Positions 11,634 through 22,700 of a stretch of 64,000 bases of DNA are shown piece by piece. Each line of letters opens with the position of its first letter. Within the stretch, counting starts at the first letter, position 1. Source of the DNA: Ascaphus truei (taxonomy: Eukaryota; Chordata; Amphibia; Anura; Ascaphidae); contig CM071571.1 in the NCBI GenBank assembly GCA_036426205.1, forward strand, positions 112,028,333-112,092,332, written 5' to 3'. The notes below the pieces were generated by a model that was given only the letters and a program-made list of their open reading frames with translations, searched no databases and was not told the origin of the DNA. The translations under genes and the position numbers were made by a program.

Positions 11634-11945
11634 TCATTTTTTTTTAATAAATGTATCTTTTTCTCATTTACCTGTCACTTTTATTCAAATCCTCTGAAGT
11701 TCTTATCTAGCACAATATTTTGTGCTTTCCAACTACCTTACCGTATTAGGCTTATATATGTTTTTTTAAATCTCTATCATGCATTGGGAATCCATCATCA
11801 CTGAATTCTGACTGCCAGAACCAGGATACAATAACGGTTGTATATTACATCATGTGACCATTATCACACACATATGGACATTTTCCCTAGGCGCTGAGTA
11901 TATCCTCTTTTGTTTGTATAATGTTTATCTGACTAGGTAGTTAGT
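11634..11945 (-). repeat. Dispersed repeat R2 (block B copy)
   Basis: Reverse complement of 31925-32215 and related to 43020-43325. Shared landmarks include ACCTGTCACTTTTATTCAAA and GCTGAGTATATCCTCTTTTG. Confidence 0.7.
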
Positions 11946-12077
11946 CTTATATACTTAATGGCAGCCGCCCTTCACTAATTCCCGGGGAACATTTGGGTCT
12001 TCACTTCAATTAACTTTATATAATTTGTTAGCGCTACACGATCCCCTTTTTTTACCATTACATACTGTAAACCTTTG

Positions 12078-12335
12078 CACCTTGCAGACGCACTTACCAG
12101 AATGCCCTCCTACTGTCTATATTGTCCTTCTACCAAGAAATTAGATTGTATGCTCTTTGGAGCAGGGACTCCCTTTCCAAAATGTTATTGTTATGTCTGA
12201 AGCACTTCTCTCCTGTATGTGTTATTTATATTATTTGTTATCTATGTGATTGTCACGTGTATTACTGCTGTGAGGCGCTATGTACATACATGGCGCTATT
12301 AAATAAAGAATACAATACAATACACTACAAATGTG
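12078..12335 (+). mobile_element. L2/CR1-type LINE 3' tail (block B)
   Basis: Aligns with 60140-60380, the 3' end of the L2-type ORF: TTGCAGACGCACTTACCAGA, AATTAGATTGTATGCTCTT, TGATTGTCACGTGTATTACT and a GGCGCTATTAAATAAAG end. It is a 5'-truncated insertion immediately upstream of gypsy copy P2. Mirror: 31518-31770. Confidence 0.8.
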
Positions 12336-12342
12336 AAATCTT

Positions 12343-13985
12343 TGACAAGATTTTTAGGATTTACTAACTTTTACGCCGCTTTTATTCAGAACTTTTGTCT
12401 TATGGTACTTCCACTAACGACTCTTCTTGGAAACATGTTTCCTTTTTGGGGAATCCTGCCGAAACTGCTATTCTAGATTTTAAAGGAAGTACTTCACGGC
12501 AACTGTATTCATGCACCCAATCCTCAACAACCATTCAGAACCTCAGATTCTGCCCTTGGGCAGATCTGTCTTAACTTTCTCCTTTGGATTCCTTCATCGA
12601 TCCTGTCGCCTTTCTATCACGAAACTTGTTAATGCCGAAATCAGCTATACATAATGCATAATGGAAAAGAACTGTTGGCTATCCGAGAAGCATCTTTGAC
12701 TGGAGACACATTTGCAGAGCCAGAACAAAGGTGCAAGTATGGACTGATAATAAATGAACACTTTAATAGACTGCCCACGTAACAATCAACTTCTGTCTCA
12801 TTAGCCTATATATTTCTAATTCTGATTCAAAGTAACTTACTGCTGCGCACACACTTTATTCGAGCAAATACCCAGTATGTAACATGCCTGGCTGACGGGC
12901 GGCTGATCTGTTAAATGATAATGATTAGGATTTAATAGGCTGCAATGCTTCGCGTGGTCTACCAGATGGCATAAATTCATGAATTGTAATGCAGTATATA
13001 TATATACTGGCAGTATTGCAGCCAGCGGGAATAAAATGCTTCAATCCCTGCTGGAAAATAACGCAATGCACTCGGGCAGAAAACAGTCACAAACCTCAAT
13101 ACACCCGAGTATACCCGAATTCGTGGGACTAGCCGAGCTCGAATAAAGTGTGTCGCCAGTGTACAGACCAGGAAGAATAATGAAAAAGTTAATGCTCTTT
13201 CTAGTAAAGATCTACCTACAACTTTTCGATTTCTTCCGAATTGGTTTTACCTCCTACACAGGTATTGTCCGCAGTCCAAATATGTGACCATTTTCTTCTC
13301 TGTGAGATGGGCAACTAAAAAGGACAATTTTGCAAAAAAAATGTTCTATGTAGCCGACCCCGTGAATTTCAGGATTCGGAGTAAGTGCCTATTGTTTATT
13401 AATAGAGTTTATGTTCCCACCAATGCATTAGATGTACAAGCTCTTCAATGGTACCACTATTCCCACTCCCCGGACACAAGTGGGGCCACAAGACTGTTGA
13501 GTTGCTCAAAAGACATTTGTGGTGGCCAAGGCTTCGACGATACTGTTCAATTCATTTTTTTTCTGTAAAACTTATGCAAGCATGAAACAGACGTGACAAA
13601 GACCAACAGGATTGCTCCAGCCGATTGACTATCCTAATCAACCTTGGACATATTGTCAAATTACGTCCCTCGAAGGTGCCACAGTAATGTCACAATCATC
13701 GATTTTCTAAACTTCTCACTTTGGGCTAATTCTTCGTTTGCCCACAGAGCAAGGACTGGGCCAAATTTTCTTCAAAGAAGTATATCATTACATGGACTCC
13801 AAAGTAAGATAATTTCCGACCGAAGATCTCAATTCATTTCCAGTGTTTGGTCTGAAATGTGTTGATTACTGCATATCCAAAAGGTGCTGATATGTCCAGC
13901 TATTACCGCAGTCTAGGACAAACTGACATCTGAACCAAATCTTGGCGCAGTATCTTCTGTGTTTATTATTAAACCATCCGCCCTA
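12343..13985 (+). pseudogene. Ty3/gypsy pol remnant P2 (RT end, RNase H, integrase), block B
   Basis: Sense-strand relic. Order: RT/RNase H connection with RFLGFTNFYAAFIQNF (about 12345-12400); RNase H with PVAFL, NAEI.YTIMEKELLAI and VWTDNK (about 12600-12760); MITE insertion (12840-13166); tether with RPGKNNEK; integrase N-terminal region; then RPTGLLQP, GATV..TIIDF (first catalytic Asp) and LHGLQSKIISDRRSQFISS (second Asp region) up to about 13865. A weak match to the C-terminal core runs to 13985. Frameshifts occur throughout, for example in the zinc region at 13440-13570. Mirror copy: 29800-31515. Confidence 0.87.
12840..13166. mobile_element. TA-flanked MITE inserted in gypsy RNase H region (block B)
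   Basis: Same family as 5021-5422, with TTTATTCGAGC and GCTCGAATAAAG ends. It separates the gypsy RNase H motif around 12740 from the tether segment that resumes at about 13167, so it is nested in the retrotransposon. Its mirror copy is 30658-30986. Confidence 0.85.
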
Positions 13986-14182
13986 CTATGTAAAAAAAAA
14001 AAAAGTAGTGATGTCTGAAACATATATTTTGTTTAGTAAATATGTTTGTTTTTATTTCTTCCATATCTCTCTTTCTTGTAGGGTTGCAGATGGAGTGGTC
14101 AGGCAGATGGGGTGCGATATGCTGTTATGTATTTTTTTAAAAATATAAATCTTGTCCTTTTAATTGTGCATGGTTCATAAGG
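13986..14182. other. AT-rich spacer, empty-site region for the P1 MITE
   Basis: Contains the mirror of the undisrupted MITE target: AAACATATATTTTGTTTAGT around 14017-14040 is continuous here. Confidence 0.6.
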
Positions 14183-14483
14183 CAAGGGTGTGCAAAGTTT
14201 TTTCCTGAGCCCCCTACTCAACACCCCCCTCCCCCTGTTTGGCACTGGTGTCAAATTACAGGGGCAATGTGATGTCATGTTGCCATGGCACAACCCCGCG
14301 GCATCATTTGATGCTGGTTACTATGACGATGCATTGTTGAGGGCAAGGTAAGTGAAGTTACAGATGACTCACGCGATCCCCGGCATTTAATTTAAATGCC
14401 TTTGGGGAAGCGCAGGTCCTCTGTAACCACCATACCCCCTCCCCCCAGAAAGTCTTGCACCCCCTATGGGGGAAGCCCCCCTG
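14183..14483. mobile_element. Small hAT-like element (block B)
   Basis: Mirror of 29315-29621. Starts CAAGGGTGTGCAAAG and ends CCCCCCTG; flanks TCATAAGG and CTATAAAG are degraded relative to the B' copy. Confidence 0.75.
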
Positions 14484-15794
14484 CTATAAAGCATACAGAA
14501 GTTGGACGGCTCCAGAGAAACGCATGCCATTTTGGAGGTAGTTGACTGAGTGGGAGTACTTCCGTGATTACAACATGAGAGTTAGGTATGACACTAAGAA
14601 TGATAAAATATGCCATTAAGTATATCCCTTTGCAAATTATTGTTATGTAAGGGATTTGTGAAATTTGAAGCCAATAGGAATTTGCACTTGTTCAGTTTAA
14701 TGTACAGTTAACCCATTTGTCTTATTTTAGTGTCAGGCTAGAAAATGTGAACTATCTAATACATTTCATCTGATTTCTCATGAATGAACATGTTCAGAAA
14801 GCCGGCAGATAGATAAGAACAATATAATGCTTACTATTTATAGATCTTATTACAGTTTTACTAAGGCATAAAACATTTAGTACAAATTACCTTTAGTGTT
14901 CTCTGAGTGTTCTCCATAATCATTTTTCAAAATGATTTCCTGTGGTGTCATTTTCGTAATACACCTGGTGTGACTGCCTGTCATTATCTGTTCAAGGTAG
15001 CTATAAAATGTATGTCAATTTTTTCTAATGATTCAACAACCTCATTTGGATTCTGACTTCAATTAAGATTATCACAAATCATTTCAACTCTACATCGAAT
15101 GTGTTGCTACTATAGTATCATTCAGGTGTAGATCTAAAATTGATTTGATATAAGATAAAGCAAAATCAATTACCCGCTGTTGCCATTTTTAGAAGAATTT
15201 TTTTTTAGTGAATGTGTTAATTGAAAATAATGAGTAAGTAATTATACAAATTCTTGTAGAACTTCTGTCTCAAAGTAGTAGACAAAAGATTTCTAGCAAC
15301 GTTATGCATTTCCCTCAAACCATTTCAGGTATGTTTTCTTAGTACATTTTAAACCTACAGTATACCAACAGATCATACAGTATATGAGCACGCAATTTTA
15401 CTCTACTGTAGTGTACAGAGTCACTATCTCTGTATGCTGGAGTAGTGCAGTGGGTGTGCTTTCCAGCATGCAGGAGTAAATTCCTCCTGGAGAGGCTATC
15501 TACAGGTGCAACCAAGTAGCAGGGGCTGCACAAAAACGGCCCGTGGGCCGCATGCGGCCCCCATGGCCTCTCTGTGTGGCCGCGGACGATTCCGGCCGGG
15601 CGCCAGTTAATTATTAAATAAATTTAAAAAAAAAAAAAGTTTTGCAGTGCGCGGGGGCAGAGCAGCATGAGGAGGATGCAGGATGCAGGATGCAGGATGC
15701 GGGGAGGTCAGAGCATGCTGGGTGCGGGGCTTGCTTAGTTCCGGGGAGAGAGGATTCTGATCTACAAGAGGTGAGGTGTGATGTGGTGGGTGGG

Positions 15795-15890
15795 TGGGTT
15801 TGTGTGTGTGTGGTTGTGTGGTGTGTGTGGTGTGTGGTGTGTGTGTGTGTGTTGTGTGTGTGTGTGTGGTGGTGTGTGTGTGTTGTGTGA
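15795..15890. repeat. (GT)n-rich tract inside hAT
   Basis: GT dinucleotide tract with GG interruptions; the mirror (CA)n tract is about 27930-28002 and longer without interruptions. Confidence 0.9.
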
Positions 15891-15949
15891 GAGAAAAACA
15901 GGCTGGTGGGGGGTGTGGTGTGAAAACGGGCTGGTGCAGAGGTGGGGGG

Positions 15950-16420
15950 GGCTGCTGATGTGAGGGGGGGGGCTGTGACATGTGAGGGGGGTGGTGGGCT
16001 GCTGACATGTGAGGGGGGGTGCTCGGTGGGGGAGGCGGATGCTGATGTGAGGGGGGTGGGTTCGGACATGTGAGTGGGGGGGGGCTGCTGACATGTGAGG
16101 GGGGGTGGGCGGCTGACATGTGAGGGGGGTGGGCTCTGACATGTGAGGGGGGGGGGGTGCTGAGCTGCTGACATGTGAGGGGGGGGGTGGGCTGCTGACA
16201 TGTGAGGGGGGTGGGCTGCTGACATGTGAGGGGGGGGGGCTGCTGACATGTGAGGGGGGGGGGGTGCTGACATGTGGGGGGTGGTGCTGACATGTGAGGG
16301 GGGTGGGCTGCTGACATGTGAGGGGGGGGGGGAGTGCTGGCATGTGAGGGTGGTGGGTGCTGCATGGAGGGGTGGTGGGCTGTAGCATGTGAGGGGGGGC
16401 TGCTGAGTGAGGTGCAGGGG
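15950..16420. repeat. Minisatellite, unit about 24-27 bp (GCTGCTGACATGTGAGGGGG)
   Basis: Roughly 18 units of GCTGCTGACATGTGAGGGGG with variable G-run length. Open frames across it are proline/histidine-rich translations of the repeat. The mirror array is 27410-27875. Confidence 0.93.
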
Positions 16421-16479
16421 GGAAGTGAGTGAGTGAGGTGCAGGGGTGTATGATGTGAGTTGCGGGGGAGAGAGGGAGG

Positions 16480-17205
16480 GGGAGAGAGTTCATATTGAGG
16501 AGAGGGGGAAAGAGTGTCATTGAGAGAGGAGGGGATAGAGTGTCATTTAGGGGAGGGGAGAGTTTCATATTGAAGAGAGGGAGAGAGAGAGTGTCATATT
16601 GAGGAGAGAGAGTGTCATATTGAGGGGAGGGGAGAGAGGAGTGTATATTGAGGGGAGGGGGAGAGTGTTATATTGAGGGGAGGGGGAGGTGTCATATTGA
16701 GAGGAGAGGGAGGAGAGTGTCATATTGAGGGGAGGGAGAGAGAGAGAGGAGTGTCATATTGAGGGGAGGGGGGAGAGTGTGTCATATTGAGGGGAGGGGG
16801 AAGAGTGTCATATTGAGGGGGAGGGGAGTGTGTATATTGAGGGGAGGGAGAGAGTGTCATATTGAGGGGGAGGGAGAGAGAGAGTGTCATATTGAGGGGG
16901 GAGAGAGAGAGTGGTCATATTGAGGGAGGGGGAGAGAGAGTGCCATATTGGGGGAGGGGAGAGGGAAGAGTGTCATATTGAGGGGAGGGGGAGAGTGTGT
17001 CATATTGAGGGGGGGGGGAGTGCATATTGAGGGAGGAGAGAGAGTGTTCATATTGAGTGGAGGGGGAGAAAGTGTCATATTGAGGGGAGGGGGAGAGTGT
17101 TGCATATTGAGGGTGGGGGGGAGAGTGTCATTGAGAGGAGGGGGAGAGGGTGTGTGATTTAGGGGAGGGGAGGAGAGAGTGTTATATTGAGGAAGAGAGA
17201 CAGGG
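16480..17205. repeat. Minisatellite, unit about 28-30 bp (GTCATATTGAGGGGAGGGGG)
   Basis: About 25 units of GTCATATTGAGGGGAGGGGG followed by a variable (AG)n spacer. All frames over it are spurious. The mirror array is 26640-27350. Confidence 0.93.
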
Positions 17206-17297
17206 GGGGATGCTGACATGGGATGCTGACTTGGGGGGGGGGGCTGCTGACATGGAATGGGCTGGGGGGATGTGGAGGGGGTATTGTGTTTTTTGAT

Positions 17298-18900
17298 TGC
17301 ATTGATCTTTACAAAATCCGTGTCCTGTCTATTACATGTTCTGTATGTCTTATTCCTGAGATCCTTTGAAATAACTTTCTTCGTGCATCGCTGATATAGA
17401 AAATAATCAAGCACAGAAGAAGGTATATTCGAGTATATCAATGTGCATTGAATACACAGAAGTGATGGTCATATTTGTATGTTATGGGCCTCACTCGACC
17501 AGGTTAAGGTATATGCCCATTTACCACCGAGCTCTTGTGCATGCCCGCCCAAAAAAATCAAGGGACACAGTTGCATAAAAAGGTGAACACAAATTATAGT
17601 TGCTAGCCTCCCACACGACTGATCTCTATCTGAACACAAGTTCTTGAACAGAAACTGTTGTGCATTCTCCATCGGCTGCCTGGATCAACCCGATTATACG
17701 GACGAAGAGAACTGCTTTCTCTGCTGTGCCGGACCACTAGAAAGCGACTGTTGGAAGCTGTTTCAAGCCAACCCAAAGGTGCCTGGAGGAGAAAAGGTTC
17801 CGAAGGCTCCCAAGGCAACAAAAGCTGGCCCTTTTTAGTGAAGAAGAAAATGGCCAAATCCAAATGATCTATCTGTTGGACTGGCAAACAGAAGTGCCCT
17901 GCACCGCCGAAGCAGAATGGTATTCCGGACTTGTCACTGCCATCGCCCACCGCACGGATTCCAAAAAATCCGCCTCTCTGTCCCTGTGTCCACGATGCTA
18001 TCCGGAAAAGAAAAAACCCCAGCTCACATTCCCAGCACACAGCAACACCGATTTGTTAAGTCCCGAAGCCCCAGCGTCCAGCCTCACCGCAGCACCCATC
18101 CACGCCGATGCTCTCCAGAATAGAGTACCTGCAGCTTCCCGACAGAATGCGGCAACCATCAATGCTGATGTAAGTCCCGAAGCCCCAGATTACACTATAC
18201 CAGTATCCCAGCCATGCTAATGTCATCTGGGGGGACACCAGAAAAACGCCTGCAGCAGATCCAGGCTCGATCGCCTGCATGTGGATATTTTCAGTGTATA
18301 GAAATCACTGACAACTCAACAAGAGCAATACCGGGACGAATCAGAGGCCAAGATGGATCGCGACTTTGTTAGGACAATGCGTGAATATGGAATATGTAGG
18401 TTGCATGGGTGGCAATGGGTTGTTCAGATCTGAGAAGATTGAGAGGAAAATTGCTGGCTCTATTCTTGCTCAAGTCCTGCCCCTGGTATGTCACGCGCAG
18501 GAGGTGGGCCTAGAGTGTATTATCTTCCATGGAGGAACTATGAATACACCCCCCTCACCACCATGCAACTCTCAATCCAGGATTTGACCTTCAAGTTGCC
18601 AACACATGCAACACCATGGGCCCCCCATGCTCACCCCCTCCGTCTCTAGATACCAATGTAGTACCCTTCTGTGGAGGGAGATGACAAACCCCGGTAAGCG
18701 CTAGGCCACGATAGGAGGAAAGATTCTTCCTGACCATCTTACCTCCGCCCATTTGCCAAAAGCACACCTGCTCCCAGCGCAGGATTGCACAGCTCCAGAC
18801 ATCACCCGGAGAGACCTGAGCCCCAGAGGTCAGGAGAAATACAAGATTAGATCAGCAGAATTGGTCTACCTCAGAAATATGACAAGTTCTATTCTTCTTT
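17298..18900. other. Segment C, single-copy, unrecognised
   Basis: Lies between the end of inverted block B and block A'. Composition changes to mixed GC. An open stretch at 17623-17838 (+) is cysteine-rich (PDYTDEENCFLCCAGP) and ends in a Lys/Pro-rich tail; the next open stretch in another frame is 17864-18220. Neither has an ATG in good context nor a family I recognise, and both overlap antisense open frames, so I do not call a gene. 18290-18900 shows nothing recognisable. Confidence 0.5.
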
Positions 18901-18903
18901 ATT

Positions 18904-19640
18904 GCATGTCTGGAGCTTGGCAAAGACAACCTGCGGAAGCCCCCCCCTTGCTGCATGACAAACTCTCCCAGCAAAACTGCCAGGTAAGACACAGTGCTCA
19001 AATCCCATGCATGCATCAGGTCTTTCTCCCAAATCCCCCAAAACCTAAGGTACTGTAAACTCTTGTGTCTATTGTAAGTGCGTAGTCAATGTCATGCATG
19101 CTTTGACTCCTCCAAACCCCCAAAATCAGAAGATACAAGGCACTGTAGACATAATGTAATGTTCCTCATGTCATGCCTTTTTCCCTCAACCCTCCAAAAC
19201 CTAGGGCATTTAAAACCTTAGTCCTACTTTCAAGTGCTGTGTCCATGTTGCATGCATGCTTTGTTTCCTCCAAACCCCCCCCTAAAAGACTAGAGATACT
19301 GTTTAACAATAGACTGTACTGGCGTCATGGTATATTTTTTCTATTTATTTTTTCTATTTTGCAATGTCTGGTGCTGGGGCAAGGACAACATGCAGAAACC
19401 CCCCTCCCCACCCTTGGTGCAGGAAACTCTCCAGCAATACTGCCAGGTAAGAACCAGTGGCTCCATCCATGCATGCCATGTCCCTTCCCCCAAAACTTAC
19501 CAAAACCCAAGGTACTTTTAAACCTCTAGTCCTACTTTAAAGTGCTGTAGCCCATGCCATGCATGCTTTTCTCCTCCAGGCCCCCTGAAAAACTAGAAGA
19601 TACTGTTTAACAATGGACTGTAACTGGCGTCATGGTTTAA
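18904..19640 (+). repeat. Diverged tandem repeats with exon-like CAG/GTAAG blocks
   Basis: A block TGTCTGG..GG.CAA.GACAACnTGC...CTCTCC.AGCAA.ACTGCCAG followed by GTAAGA occurs at 18904-18983 and again at 19366-19446, 463 bases apart. A second repeated unit (TACTGTTTAACAAT.GACTGTA then GGCGTCATGG) is at about 19296-19330 and 19601-19634. CATGCATGC and CTCCAAACCCCC motifs recur between them. The CAG/GTAAG boundary looks like a splice donor, but no convincing acceptor or conserved frame supports an exon. The same style of sequence opens block A at position 1. Confidence 0.5.
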
Positions 19641-19715
19641 TACTTTAGTTGTTTTCAGTATATAGTAGTCACAATGTATTGTAGTCATATGTATGGCCTC
19701 CCATGCATGTCCTTT

Positions 19716-22700
19716 CTCCCCAAACCCTGTATGCCCTTTTCCCCAAACCCCCAAAATCTGGATTGCATAATTGTGCGTGTGTGATTGTAAATACCTCTTC
19801 TGCATGTTCTTTTCCTTGGGTCAACGCTTCACCTTGTATCTCACTTGTATACGACCATCTGTATTCCTACTCGGTCGCTTAGATTAACTACAACTAACCC
19901 AAGCCCCTCCTTTCGCCTCTACATACAATTTATTTTTTAAGACAACAACTCGCGGTCGCCCACTTGAGTTTCGACGGTATTGCAGACAATGCTAAACTGC
20001 AATTTGCTGCACCTGATAAAAACACTAGTAGTAAACACACGACTTAACGTGGGAAAAATTCAAGACATCACGCATCTTGACTTGGTATGCTAAGGAATAC
20101 AACCCTTGAAATGTTTGGATAATGGGCCGCTGCATGTATGTTATCAAAATGTTTAATACCTAATTTAGAGAAGAGAAAAAAAACAGAATATTCCAAATTG
20201 CCTTAAAAAACGTTTTTAAAATTGAAATATTGACTGTTTTCAAAGGGAAATAGCTTTTTCGTGTTTAACAAAGCGGCTCATATTACCAAGTTAGCACCTC
20301 AATATCTAATAAAGTTTTCATTATCATAAATTTTAAGTGTAAGTGAGGACTAAATCAACAGCAAATGTTTGGTTGATGGTCTATAAATCATGACTGTTTC
20401 CATTTTGCTTCTATATTCCCTTTCCCATTACATTAAGATAAGTAATATGTATGTATTAACCAAAATGTTTTTTTTTTTTTAGGTATAGGATTACTGTAAT
20501 TCAGTCAGAAATACAATGGGTTCACATGTATGCACTAAAGACATACATCTGTATTTTCATGTGCCAACATCTTCATATATTCTGATTGTTTTCCAAAATG
20601 TTTAAGGATTATGTATGATGATGTATGGAAAAAAACTAAAGTGTATTACATAAGTAGTGTATTGTAGTGTAATGTAATATATTGCTATTTGTCCTGTTTC
20701 AGAGACACTGTCTTTGGTTATTGTCTTGTATGCAAGAAATTATATTTGTCATCATAATTGTATCCATTAATGAATATAATGCCTCCATCATTGTACTGTA
20801 CTGTAGATACACTGCAGTGTGGTAAAAACAGTGAAATAAGTAAAAATGTACAGTATGGGTATGTACTTACTTGCAAATCATAATATATACATTAGGTAAT
20901 AAACTTTTCTGCCGCTGGTTTGAAAATGTTTGTAACCACACATATCAAGCTTTATTTTGCTTACATATTCTGTATACAATCTATATGTTACTCCCCATAC
21001 CATGGATCTCACAATATCTTACTGGTTGTAGAATTGATACATAAGCGTCCATTAATAAAGTCTCAGGGCTGCAAAACTAGGGCAAAACCAGTCCATAAAA
21101 AAATAGCACCATATTTATAACATTTACCATGAAAATGAATCCCGCTGGAAGCAATGGAATTTCCCGTTTGGAGCAAAACTAGGTATGTGCACCGGATTAT
21201 CAGTTTTGCAGGTGGAAGACTTAGTAAATCCTTCCATAGACAATTTGCATTCTAAGACTTTTAACTGTATCTTGACATATACCGTAGTTATGAATTGACC
21301 CAAAGTTTATATTAGTTATATATTTGTAATGCTGTGTCTGTAGGGGGTGTCGCGCACAATTCAGAAACAAATACTTGATTTTGCAATGATTTTCCTACCA
21401 AGGGAAATAGGAACAAAATAAGAAATACTAGTTAATCTCCTTTTCCTGCTCCACCTGGATCCTGGAGAAACACCCATGTCGACCTCAAAGAACAAAGACA
21501 TTTTAATTGAGACATAGCCAAAGTAATACTTTCAATTTGTAACCCCCAGGTATTTTTTTAATGTATGTATGCATGTATGTAGGTATGTACAGACGAGCCA
21601 ACGAGTATGCTAAACTTGCCTTAAACTTGCCTTAAACTAGCCAGGTACCTTTCAGTGCATTTCGAGAGGCTAATGGCCCATCGGATTAAACCAGCAGGGG
21701 TTCCTGGCAGTCCCATTCAGTTTGAATGGGACTGCCAGGGACCCCCACTGTTAATCCGATGGGCCATTAGTCTGTCTGCAGAAATGTGATGGAAATGTTG
21801 CAGCATGTACCAGCATTACCCAGCATGTACCCAGCATGTACCTGGTTCTTTTTGGAGATTGCCCCAGGTTTGTTTTAGACTAATCGTCAGCACTACAATA
21901 ATATTTTATTTGTACATAGCCCTTTACAAAGAATAACATGTGACATAATATGAGACATAATGGGAATAAGCATTTCATACATAAAAGGAAACATTAGAAA
22001 TAGGAGCTCTGCCCTGAAGAGCTTACAATCAATGTTTACTCTTTACTTTGTATTTACATATGGTAAATTCCACACACATGCATGGGAAAGACTCTTTGAA
22101 GAAGCGCACCAAACATTAAATTGAGGCAACTTAAAAAGACCATTAAATTATTTTTTATGGATTGCTTTGAATCATCCGATCAAATTAAAGATTTAATTTC
22201 CAGTATTCTATTTTTACATGCAGCTGGTTGTTAATTTTTTTTACTGTTTTTATTGTGTTATACTAAACAGTGCTGCTGTGGCAGTATAGCCTTGAGAAGG
22301 GGTTAGTAAGAGGCCAAACAATGGGTTAGGCTTTTACTCAGTGGTTTATTCTCCATAAACACAACAGAATAATAAGCACACTGTCCCTTTAAGAAAAAAG
22401 AAAACAATAAAATGAAAACCTACTCCCCTTTGGAGGTTAATGAATGCACAGGCCCTCGCTATGTGGCTGGCCACTTAAGCCAGTTACGGCCCCCAAACAC
22501 ACAATGCAATATCAGGGAACAATATTAAAATCCTTATTGTTATATGGGGAACGTGTCCATGTGAGCCCAGGCAAACCCTGGGCCACCTCAGAGCTCCGCT
22601 TCCTCCTTAGGTCCGGAATTCCAGTTCCTTGGAGCAGCCTGTGTCCTGAGTTTGCTCATGCGTGGCAATTCAGTTTCCTGGATGTGATTCCCAGATGGTC

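Larger units (their letters stand above)
6968..17297 (-). repeat. Block B: inverted copy of 26558-36920
   Basis: The sequence starting GTACTTTTGAGCGTAATGG at 6968 is the reverse complement of the end of B' at 36920, and the sequence ending GTGTTTTTTGAT at 17297 is the reverse complement of the B' start at 26558. Landmarks pair in mirror order along the whole length: CA/GT tracts, L2 tail, gypsy pol, MITE, small hAT, hAT end and the two minisatellites. Length is about 10.3 kb in each copy. Differences are again mainly small indels. Confidence 0.93.
15520..17297 (-). mobile_element. hAT element, 3' part in block B (inverted, separated from its 5' end)
   Basis: Mirror of 26558-28256. The CAGGGGCTGCACAAAA terminus is at 15520, followed by the GGCCCGTGGGCCGC block, (GT)n and both minisatellites. 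It stops at 17297, where unique segment C begins, so this element has lost its 5' end to the rearrangement. Confidence 0.88.

Noticed and set aside
15607..16568. Long proline/histidine-rich open frames on the minus strand (up to 268 residues)
   Set aside because: They are translations of the minisatellites and GT tract in overlapping frames; the same is true of the frames at 27285-28066 and 16887-17441.
17603..18040. 145-residue minus-strand frame and opposing plus-strand frames in segment C
   Set aside because: Frames overlap on both strands, lack family signatures, and none has supporting splice or start signals; kept only as an unassigned region.
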